Below are positions 1-4,554 of a stretch of DNA of 5,581 bases, in pieces. The position numbers were made by a program, and so were the translations under genes. Origin of the DNA: an uncultured Coriobacteriales bacterium (lineage in GTDB: Bacteria; Actinomycetota; Coriobacteriia; Coriobacteriales; Atopobiaceae); the NCBI GenBank assembly GCA_947305035.1, contig CAMZCV010000085.1:1-5581 (forward strand). The letters are read 5' to 3'. The stretch's first letter is position 1, and every line of letters begins with the position of its first letter. The notes beneath the pieces are model-generated. The model was not told where the DNA came from. It was given only the letters and a program-made list of their open reading frames with translations, and made no database searches.

Positions 1-1
1 C

Positions 2-37
2 TCATGGAACGACTACGGGCGCCTCATCGGGTACTGA
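2..37 (+). CDS. C-terminal end of an upstream gene (partial)
   Basis: The frame beginning at base 2 reads SWNDYGRLIGY and then a TGA stop at 35-37. Ten of these eleven codons end in G or C, as in the clear genes of this window, so this is probably the tail of a real gene entering from the left. Eleven residues are too few to name the product. It ends 97 bases before the next start codon. Confidence 0.45.
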   Translation, partial: SWNDYGRLIGY

Positions 38-88
38 TCGGTTGTGCCGAATCACCCCTCCACGCTGCCCACGACCCGCGCAACTTGC

Positions 89-94
89 TACGAT
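89..94 (+). promoter_or_regulatory. possible -10 element (TACGAT)
   Basis: TACGAT matches four of six positions of the TATAAT consensus and lies 40 bases before the CBS gene start, a reasonable distance for a short leader. No convincing -35 hexamer is seen at 16-18 bases upstream, so this is a weak call. Confidence 0.25.
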
Positions 95-134
95 TGAACC
101 ATCGCCCATCCGCAGCCAGGGGAGACGCACCGCG

Positions 135-839
135 ATGAATGCCGAAACGCGCGAGTTCATCAACCTGTACAACCAGCTCGAGAGCCTCATCCGCAGCTCG
201 TACGACCTCCCGAAGGACGCCGGCCCCATCTACTGGCTCTCCCACAGCCTCACGAGCTTCCGCGACGTGAGCGCCAACCTGGACTACATCCGGCGCGTGC
301 GCAACCTGCTCTCGCATTGCGGGCTGGTCAACGACGACTACCCCGTCACCCCCAGCGCGGGCATGCTGGAAACCCTGCGCGAAACCATCAGCAAGGTGTG
401 CGACATCCCCAACGCGCTGCGCCTCTGCATCGAAACCCGCGACATCTACGCGGCCAGCATGGGCGACTGCATCCGTCCGGCCATGCGCGAGATGGCGGAG
501 AAGGTTTTCACGCACGTCCCGATCCTCGAGGACGGGCGCGTGGTGGGCGTGTTCAGCGAGAACACGCTGCTCGCCTACATGAACTCTGCCAGCATCGTCG
601 TGATCTCCGAGAACGACACGTTCGAGAAGCTGCGCGACTTTCTGCCGCTCGACAAGCACGTCTCCGAGGAGTTCGCGTTCGTCTCGCGCGGGACCATCGC
701 CACCGAGGTCGTGAGGCTGTTCCAGGACTCCCTTGCGCAGCGCGTGAGGCTGGGCATGGTGTTCGTCACCGAGCACGGCGAGCCCGACGAGGAGCTGCTC
801 GGCATCCTCACCGCGTGGGATATGGCGGCGTTCTTCTAG
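135..839 (+). CDS. CBS-domain protein with an N-terminal HEPN-like helical region
   Basis: The product is 234 residues. The ATG at 135 is chosen because AGGGGAGA (about 118-125) lies just upstream; the in-frame ATG at 42 would add 31 residues without domain character. Residues about 5-90 are helical and contain R56-N-L-L-S-H61, which matches the R-x4-H signature of HEPN-fold proteins, many of them RNases or RNase-derived. Residues about 102-150 form a CBS motif (RDIYAASMGD, then HVPILEDGRVVGVFSENTL). A more diverged second repeat lies at about 180-232 and ends in GILTAWDM. CBS pairs usually bind adenosine nucleotides and gate an attached domain. A cytoplasmic nucleotide-sensing role is therefore plausible, but the output is unknown and nuclease activity is inference. 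No signal peptide or membrane segment is seen. The ABM protein gene follows 27 bases downstream, probably in the same transcript. Confidence 0.85.
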   Translation: MNAETREFINLYNQLESLIRSSYDLPKDAGPIYWLSHSLTSFRDVSANLDYIRRVRNLLSHCGLVNDDYPVTPSAGMLETLRETISKVCDIPNALRLCIETRDIYAASMGDCIRPAMREMAEKVFTHVPILEDGRVVGVFSENTLLAYMNSASIVVISENDTFEKLRDFLPLDKHVSEEFAFVSRGTIATEVVRLFQDSLAQRVRLGMVFVTEHGEPDEELLGILTAWDMAAFF

Positions 840-866
840 GGTTTTGCGATTCGAAAGGCGTGGAGC

Positions 867-1193
867 ATGGCACTGACGATCAACATCACCTACACCGGCG
901 CGCCCGGCGCCGCGCGCGCGTTTGCAGACGAGATGACCGCCGCGGGCGTGGTCGCGGGCATCCGCGCTGAGGAGGGCAACCTCCGCTACGAGTACTTCCA
1001 GCCGCTCGACGACCCCAACTCCATCCTGCTCATCGACAGCTGGCGCGACCAGGCTGCACTCGACGCGCATCACGCCTCGCCGTGGATGGCGCGCATCGCC
1101 GAGCTGCGCGAGCGCTTCGACCTGCACATGCGCGTGGAGCGGTACGTCTCGGCCGAAGACGCCCCGCAGGACGCAGCCTTCATCCGCAGGTAG
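867..1193 (+). CDS. ABM-fold monooxygenase-like protein (YgiN type)
   Basis: This 108-residue protein has the length and pattern of the antibiotic biosynthesis monooxygenase superfamily, a dimeric ferredoxin-like fold. After the first strand (LTINITYT, residues 3-10) come E36-G-N-L-R-Y-E-Y43, then DDPNSILLIDSWRDQAALDAHH (residues 48-69 region) and SPWMARIAELRE (71-82). The last strand, LHMRVERY, is followed by a short acidic tail. Relatives include quinol monooxygenase YgiN, heme-degrading IsdG-like enzymes and many members of unknown substrate. The characteristic heme-ligand arrangement of IsdG cannot be assigned here, so the reaction is open. AAAGG at 854-858 sits 8 bases before the ATG. 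The gene starts 27 bases after the CBS gene with no terminator between, so the two are probably co-transcribed. Confidence 0.85.
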   Translation: MALTINITYTGAPGAARAFADEMTAAGVVAGIRAEEGNLRYEYFQPLDDPNSILLIDSWRDQAALDAHHASPWMARIAELRERFDLHMRVERYVSAEDAPQDAAFIRR

Positions 1194-1289
1194 GGGAGCT
1201 TCTCGGCTTATCGCACAGCCGCAGCCCGTGAGACGTCCCGATGCCCACGGCTCGTATCAGCGACGCTAAGCCGCTTTCTGCGCCAGTTG

Positions 1290-1321
1290 TGCGCGGTTGC
1301 GCAGGGACATCGCGCTAGAAT
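1290..1321 (+). promoter_or_regulatory. possible promoter/operator of the Nif11-leader peptide gene
   Basis: TAGAAT at 1316-1321 matches TATAAT at five of six positions and lies 42 bases before the peptide start. Just upstream is an inverted repeat, TGCGC-GGTT-GCGCA (1290-1303), which overlaps the expected -35 area and could be an operator. A good -35 hexamer at standard spacing is not seen. The 170-base gap between 1194 and 1363 holds nothing else that I can support. Confidence 0.35.
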
Positions 1322-1363
1322 GATGCCATTAGGTCAGCCCTACTCGTTGAGAAGGAGCAATAC

Positions 1364-1603
1364 ATGAGCGAAGACGTTAAGAACCCTATGCCGAGCGACC
1401 CCAAGGAGATTCTGGCCCTCGCCAAGGAGAAGGGCGTGGAGCTTACCGATGAGCAGCTCGAGGCTATCGCTGGCGGCAACTGGGATGTGAAGGGTTCCGC
1501 AACCTGCCCCGCGTGCGGCGTCGAGGTCGAATACGAGCTGGGTTCCGAGTTCGTGATCTGCCCGGTCTGCGGCTTCAAGATCAAATTGATGATGCCGTAC
1601 TAG
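1364..1603 (+). CDS. Nif11-type leader peptide with a double CPxCG core (putative RiPP precursor)
   Basis: This gene encodes 79 residues, with AGAAGGAG at 1350-1357 six bases before the ATG. Residues about 11-38 match the Nif11-like leader family used by precursors of ribosomally made, modified peptides: DPKEILALAKEKGVELTDEQ, then LEAIAGG with Gly37-Gly38 as the likely protease cut. The remaining 41 residues, from N39, contain C48-PA-C51-G and C66-PV-C69-G, the pattern of a zinc ribbon, and end in KLMMPY. This could be a cysteine-rich core peptide that is modified and exported, or a small zinc-binding protein carrying a Nif11 domain. No lanthionine synthetase, radical SAM, cyclodehydratase or peptidase-ABC transporter gene is in the window, so any maturation enzymes must be encoded elsewhere. 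A strong terminator follows, so the gene looks monocistronic. Confidence 0.8.
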   Translation: MSEDVKNPMPSDPKEILALAKEKGVELTDEQLEAIAGGNWDVKGSATCPACGVEVEYELGSEFVICPVCGFKIKLMMPY

Positions 1604-1627
1604 GCTGTTTCGCCAAGCATTTCCGAG

Positions 1628-1656
1628 AAGGGCCTCCCGTTTGGGAGGCCCTTTTG
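1628..1656 (+). terminator. Rho-independent terminator after the peptide gene
   Basis: A perfect stem, AAGGGCCTCCC paired with GGGAGGCCCTT around a GTTT loop, has 11 base pairs and runs into TTTT. It begins 24 bases after the peptide stop codon and has the standard form of an intrinsic terminator. Confidence 0.9.
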
Positions 1657-1668
1657 CTTGCCGATTCA

Positions 1669-1695
1669 GCCAAAAAGGGAGTACCCCCTTTTGGC
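1669..1695. repeat. near-perfect palindrome (hairpin)
   Basis: GCCAAAAAGGGA, a GTA spacer and CCCCCTTTTGGC can form a stem of seven pairs, one A-C mismatch and three more G-C pairs. It starts 12 bases after the terminator stem and is not followed by a T-run on either strand. It could be a second processing or termination structure, an operator for the hydrolase gene, or a dispersed extragenic repeat. Confidence 0.5.
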
Positions 1696-1757
1696 GGAAC
1701 ATCGACCAGCGCTTCTCCGCTCCCCGCGGCTCGATGCGCATCCGCCTAAGCGCGGAA

Positions 1758-1784
1758 TTGCGCGCCGCCGTGCAGCCCCATAAT
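1758..1784 (+). promoter_or_regulatory. possible promoter of the alpha/beta hydrolase gene
   Basis: CATAAT at 1779-1784 matches the -10 consensus at five of six positions, and TTGCGC at 1758-1763 is a weak -35 with a short 15-base spacer. The element lies about 49 bases before the hydrolase start and downstream of the peptide-gene terminator, where a new promoter is expected. Confidence 0.35.
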
Positions 1785-1832
1785 CGAACCCGGAAGGCAT
1801 CCGTCCATAACGCACCAGCGAGAGGAGAACCC

Positions 1833-2762
1833 ATGCTTCACGAGATCAAGTTCGCATCGTACAACGGCCGCGACGAGGTGACCGGCTGGATCTACGTTCC
1901 CGCCATCGCAGAACCCGAGGGCATCGTCCAGCTCGTCCATGGCTTCGGAGAGCATTCGCGCCGCTACTTCCACCTGATCGTCTCGCTCATGGAGGCGGGC
2001 TACATCGTGGCCGCCAACGACCACGTGGGCCACGGTGCCACGGCCATCGCAAACAACACCTGGGGCGACTGGGGCGACGCCGGCCCGCACACCATGATGG
2101 AGGACGAGAAGATCTTCCACGACATCGTGTGCGAGAAGTACCCCGACCTGCCGTATTACATGTTCGGCCACTCCATGGGCTCCATGATCGCGCGCGACTT
2201 CTCCGCCAAGTACGGCAACCTGCTCACGGGCGTCATCTACTGCGGCACCACCGGCACCTTCGCCAATACGCGCGACGTGCGCGCCAAGGCCGACGCGCTG
2301 GTCGAGGCCGGCAAGGGCCACGAGGCCGACCCGTCGCTCGTCGCCGACCTCTTCGGCTGGATGTTCAGCCGCTGCGAGGAGGGCGTCACGCTGGGCAACG
2401 AGTGGATCTGCCACGATCCCGCCGTCCAGAAGGACCACGCCGAAGACCCGTTCGACGCATTCACGCATCCCACGCACAACATCAGCATGCGCGACTTCAT
2501 CGACATGATGCTCTGCATCGAGGGCAAGGAGTGGGCCGAGAAGGTGCCCGCCGACCTGCCGATCCTGCTCATCGCCGGCGACCAGGACCCCGTGGGCTGC
2601 TTCGGCGAGGGCGTCTACCAGTGCGCCAACTGGCTCATCGAGACCGGCCACGAGGTCACCACGCACCTGTGGAGCGGCTACCGCCACGAGATCCACAACT
2701 ACGCCGACATCAAGGACGAGGTTGCGGAGTACATCATCGACTGGCTGTACGAGACGTACTAG
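1833..2762 (+). CDS. alpha/beta hydrolase, monoacylglycerol lipase / lysophospholipase type
   Basis: The product is 309 residues, normal for the Hydrolase_4 / serine aminopeptidase S33 group. AGAGGAG at 1821-1827 lies five bases before this ATG; an in-frame start 64 codons upstream would read through the terminator region and is rejected. The oxyanion-hole motif HGFGEHSRRY (36-45) is typical of monoacylglycerol lipases and PldB-like lysophospholipases. The nucleophile elbow is G112-H-S-M-G116, with Ser114. The acid is probably Asp252 in AGDQDPVG, and the base is His285 in YRHEIHNY. The segment between about 140 and 235 is the variable cap. No signal peptide is seen, so it should act in the cytoplasm on a small ester such as a monoacylglycerol or lysophospholipid. 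The exact substrate cannot be read from sequence. The downstream reductase gene is separated by a hairpin. Confidence 0.9.
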   Translation: MLHEIKFASYNGRDEVTGWIYVPAIAEPEGIVQLVHGFGEHSRRYFHLIVSLMEAGYIVAANDHVGHGATAIANNTWGDWGDAGPHTMMEDEKIFHDIVCEKYPDLPYYMFGHSMGSMIARDFSAKYGNLLTGVIYCGTTGTFANTRDVRAKADALVEAGKGHEADPSLVADLFGWMFSRCEEGVTLGNEWICHDPAVQKDHAEDPFDAFTHPTHNISMRDFIDMMLCIEGKEWAEKVPADLPILLIAGDQDPVGCFGEGVYQCANWLIETGHEVTTHLWSGYRHEIHNYADIKDEVAEYIIDWLYETY

Positions 2763-2783
2763 GATTGGTTTCAGAGGGTAGTT

Positions 2784-2815
2784 GGGGGCGGCCCTTCGCG
2801 GGCCGCCTCTCTGTT
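2784..2815 (+). terminator. GC-rich hairpin between hydrolase and reductase genes
   Basis: GGCGGCCC (2787-2794) pairs perfectly with GGGCCGCC (2800-2807) around a TTCGC loop, and a few weaker pairs can extend it. The following TCTCTGTT is a poor T-tract. It may be a weak terminator for the hydrolase, or an attenuating or stabilising structure in the reductase leader, because it ends only 11 bases before that gene's Shine-Dalgarno. Confidence 0.6.
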
Positions 2816-2828
2816 GATGGAGGAGAAG

Positions 2829-3974
2829 ATGCAGTACCGCAGGTTGGGCAGGACGGAGCTTGAGGTTTCCGAGATCGGCGTGGGGTGCGAGTGGTTCGAG
2901 CACAAGAGCCCCGAGGAGGTTTCCGCCATCATCGATGCTGCCCGCGCGCAGGTCATGGACTGCTGGGTGAGCGACCCGCGTGTGCGCTCCATGATGGGAG
3001 ACGCCATCCAGGGCGACCGTGAGCGTTGGATCATCCAGGGCCACATCGGCTCCACCTGGCAGGGCGGCCAGTATGAGCGCACCCGCGAGGTCGAACCTGT
3101 TAAGGCGGCGTTCGAGGACCTGCTCGCCCGCTTCCACACCAGCTACATGGATCTCGGCATGATCCACTACGTCGACTCGCCCGAGGAGCTCGCGCGCATC
3201 CTCGACGACAGCCCCTACCTGCGCTATATCCGCGAGCTTAAGGCCGCGGGCACCGTCCGTCACGTGGGCCTCTCCACGCACAACCCCGTCACCGGGCTCA
3301 TGGCGGTCGAGTCGGGCGAGGTCGACATGATCATGTTCTCCGTCAACCCCGCCTACGATATGAAGCCCGCAACCGACAACGTGGACGACCTCTTCGGCGA
3401 GTACGGCGACGACATCACCGGCATGGACGCGCAGCGCCTGGAGTTCTACCGCGCCGCCGAGCGTGCCGACATCGGCCTCACCGTGATGAAGACCTTCGCC
3501 GGCGGCCGCCTGCTCGACCCCGCGCGATCGCCGTTCGGCGTGGCGCTCACTCCGGTCCAGTGCATCCACTACGCGCTCACGCGTCCCGCGGTTTCGAGCG
3601 TGCTTATCGGTTACTCCGCGCCCGAGCAGGTGGGGGAGTGCGTCGCCTACGAGACGGCCGACGCCGACGCGCGCGACTACGCCAGCGTGCTCGCCTCCGC
3701 GCCGCAGCATCCCGTCTCGGGCCTCTGCACCTATTGCGGCCACTGCGCGCCGTGCACGATGGGCATCGACATCGCCGCGGTCAACAAGTTCTACGACCTC
3801 GCCGAGATCCAGGTGGCGCAGGGCGGAGAGGTGCCGCCGCTCGTCGCCGACCACTACGCCGCGCTCGACGTGCGCGCCGACGCCTGCATCGCGTGCGGCG
3901 TCTGCGAGGGCAACTGCCCGTTCGGCGTGCCCATCATCGAGCGCATGGAGGCCGCCGCGGAGCTCTTCGGCTAG
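2829..3974 (+). CDS. aldo/keto reductase-fold oxidoreductase with C-terminal ferredoxin domain
   Basis: This 381-residue protein starts MQYRRLGRTELEVSEIGVG, the classic N-terminus of the family. The ATG at 2829 is chosen because GGAGGAG (2819-2825) precedes it; ATG 2817 lies before that site. The TIM-barrel part covers residues 1 to about 290, and the C-terminus holds C300-x2-C303-x2-C306-x2-C309 and C353-x2-C356-x2-C359-x3-C363-P, suited to two [4Fe-4S] clusters. This layout matches the COG1453 type of predicted reductases with ferredoxin domains. The usual Asp/Tyr/Lys/His tetrad is altered. Asp44 and His113 (MIHYVD) remain, but the Tyr position reads Asp49 (MDCWVSDP) and the Lys position reads His72 (IIQGHIG). 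Classical NADPH carbonyl reduction is therefore doubtful. An electron-transfer role, perhaps with a different cofactor or substrate, is inference. It is probably cytoplasmic. Confidence 0.88.
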   Translation: MQYRRLGRTELEVSEIGVGCEWFEHKSPEEVSAIIDAARAQVMDCWVSDPRVRSMMGDAIQGDRERWIIQGHIGSTWQGGQYERTREVEPVKAAFEDLLARFHTSYMDLGMIHYVDSPEELARILDDSPYLRYIRELKAAGTVRHVGLSTHNPVTGLMAVESGEVDMIMFSVNPAYDMKPATDNVDDLFGEYGDDITGMDAQRLEFYRAAERADIGLTVMKTFAGGRLLDPARSPFGVALTPVQCIHYALTRPAVSSVLIGYSAPEQVGECVAYETADADARDYASVLASAPQHPVSGLCTYCGHCAPCTMGIDIAAVNKFYDLAEIQVAQGGEVPPLVADHYAALDVRADACIACGVCEGNCPFGVPIIERMEAAAELFG

Positions 3975-3980
3975 CCCCGC

Positions 3981-4000
3981 GCGGTCCTTTTCGACCGCTT
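3981..4000 (+). terminator. short hairpin after the reductase gene
   Basis: GCGGTC (3981-3986) pairs with GACCGC (3993-3998) around a CTTTTC loop, starting six bases after the reductase stop codon. Only two T residues follow directly, so it is a weak intrinsic terminator at best. It may work together with the longer hairpin about 30 bases downstream. Confidence 0.45.
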
Positions 4001-4031
4001 ACCAGCATTTAAAACCGTTCGCACTTTTTTG

Positions 4032-4060
4032 GAAACGACCGTTGACGCGGTCGTTTCTTG
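4032..4060 (+). terminator. 10-bp hairpin with T-rich tail (terminator and/or operator)
   Basis: GAAACGACCG (4032-4041) pairs with CGGTCGTTTC (4048-4057) around the loop TTGACG, followed by TTG. As an RNA structure it resembles a terminator for the reductase transcript. As DNA, the loop is itself a good -35 hexamer, so the same palindrome could be an operator for the antitoxin promoter. Confidence 0.6.
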
Positions 4061-4088
4061 TGTCATACTGTTGCTCCGAGGGTATAAC
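4042..4088 (+). promoter_or_regulatory. candidate promoter(s) of the antitoxin gene
   Basis: Two arrangements are possible. In the first, TTGACG (4042-4047) and CATACT (4064-4069) are 16 bases apart, with TGT directly before the -10 as in an extended -10 promoter. In the second, TATAAC (4083-4088) is a five-of-six -10 with only a weak TTGTGT 19 bases upstream. Both lie in an AT-rich stretch ahead of the antitoxin start. Confidence 0.45.
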
Positions 4089-4110
4089 AAAAACATACCA
4101 AGTAATACCC
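4080..4110. promoter_or_regulatory. possible antitoxin operator (GGGTAT/ATACCC inverted repeats)
   Basis: GGGTAT at 4080-4085 has an exact inverse ATACCC at 4105-4110, and a shorter inverse ATACC at 4095-4099. The half-sites overlap the TATAAC -10 candidate. RelB/DinJ proteins carry a ribbon-helix-helix DNA-binding fold and usually repress their own promoter at such palindromes, so autoregulation is a reasonable inference. Confidence 0.35.
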
Positions 4111-4143
4111 AAAACGCAGCCAAAATCGTAGGGCACGGGTGTT

Positions 4144-4347
4144 ATGGCAGAAAAAATGACGCCAGTCGTAGCAAAGGTCTCGCCGGCGGAGAAGGACAGA
4201 TTCTTCGAAGCCACCGAGCTTATAGGCACTACACCCTCAAATGCGATTCGCATGTTCATCTGTGCGTTCAATCGCGCGGGGACATTCCCCTTCGAGATCT
4301 TGGCCCCCGAGGCTGCGGGAAAGGGTGACGCGAGGCATGACCGATAG
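4144..4347 (+). CDS. RelB/DinJ-family antitoxin
   Basis: This 67-residue protein fits the RelB/DinJ antitoxin pattern. It has an N-terminal strand (MTPVVAKVSP, 5-14) and a helix around KDRFFEATEL. Next comes the diagnostic segment GTTPSNAIRMFI (28-39), and then GTFPFEI (46-52). In known systems the N-terminus forms a ribbon-helix-helix dimer that binds DNA, and the C-terminus wraps the partner RelE/YafQ-type mRNA interferase. The C-terminal tail here (AAGKGDARHDR) is short. Only a weak purine stretch precedes the ATG at 4144; ATG 4156, in frame, is an alternative start giving 63 residues. No RelE-like toxin is encoded downstream; a 41-codon ORF overlaps the end by 11 bases. The antitoxin may be orphaned, may act on a toxin elsewhere, or may pair with that small ORF. 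Confidence 0.8.
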   Translation: MAEKMTPVVAKVSPAEKDRFFEATELIGTTPSNAIRMFICAFNRAGTFPFEILAPEAAGKGDARHDR

Positions 4348-4462
4348 ATTGCGTTGGTGGTTGCTCAGGTTGGTTTGCCGCATCCCCCGCAGCTTCAACA
4401 GCACCGCCGTCTCGCGCATGCGCCAGGGCCTCATCGGCCGCTGCATGACTCCCTGGCTCTAA
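4337..4462 (+). CDS. small basic ORF overlapping the antitoxin gene (41 residues)
   Basis: The frame from ATG 4337 encodes a 41-residue protein and overlaps the last 11 bases of the antitoxin gene, with GCGAGG just ahead of the start. This is the geometry of translational coupling. From codon 15 to the end, 26 of 27 codons end in G or C, like true genes of this genome; codons 2-14 show 9 of 13. The protein has eight Arg and one Asp, with an aromatic/hydrophobic start (LRWWLLRLVC, 5-14) and then IPRSFNSTAVSRMRQ. I do not recognise it. It has no RelE-like catalytic pattern and is half the length of such toxins. It could be a small amphipathic peptide, or the N-terminal remnant of a longer protein; loosely, the pattern recalls the start of some acetyltransferases, which is a weak guess. 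Confidence 0.4.
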   Translation: MTDRLRWWLLRLVCRIPRSFNSTAVSRMRQGLIGRCMTPWL

Positions 4463-4518
4463 GGTCGCCGTTCGCCCAATCTGACAGAAATCTTGCGTAT
4501 ATCTGCAGTTCCCTTTGG

Positions 4519-4550
4519 GGATAACCTCCTTCATACCTTTTTGAAGGAGG
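4519..4550 (+). promoter_or_regulatory. hairpin sequestering the Shine-Dalgarno of the next gene
   Basis: CCTCCTTCA (4525-4533) is the exact reverse complement of TGAAGGAGG (4542-4550), with an 8-base loop TACCTTTT. The right arm contains the whole GAAGGAGG ribosome-binding site of the gene starting at 4555, four bases from its ATG. In the folded mRNA the site would be hidden. The stretch GGATAACCTCCTT (4519-4531) also matches the conserved 16S rRNA 3' end GGATCACCTCCTT at 12 of 13 positions. In the rest of the 4463-4554 gap I see no convincing promoter. Confidence 0.65.
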
Positions 4551-4554
4551 CTCG

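Noticed and set aside
24..1127. Long open frame on the minus strand opposite the CBS and ABM genes
   Set aside because: It is a mirror of two well-supported plus-strand genes, with His/Arg/Val/Asp-rich repetitive composition and no domain pattern.
1204..1221. CGGCT/AGCCG inverted repeat after the ABM gene as a terminator
   Set aside because: Only five pairs with an eight-base loop and no T-run; this is expected by chance in GC-rich DNA.
1641..1832. 64-codon N-terminal extension of the alpha/beta hydrolase
   Set aside because: It would begin inside the loop of the peptide-gene terminator and translate the palindrome and promoter region, whereas the ATG at 1833 has a good ribosome-binding site and starts the normal fold.
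1746..3854. Very long open frame on the minus strand (702 codons)
   Set aside because: It lies opposite the hydrolase and reductase genes. Its product is rich in low-complexity Arg/Val/Ala/His/Asp runs typical of the antisense of GC-rich genes and has no recognisable motif.
4498..4503. TATATC as the -10 of the DUF559-like gene
   Set aside because: The nearby -35-like CTGACA is only 11 bases away and no other -35 sits at normal spacing, so a promoter here cannot be supported.
4519..4531. A fragment of a 16S rRNA gene
   Set aside because: The resemblance covers only 13 bases and no further rRNA sequence flanks it. It is better explained by complementarity to the nearby Shine-Dalgarno.
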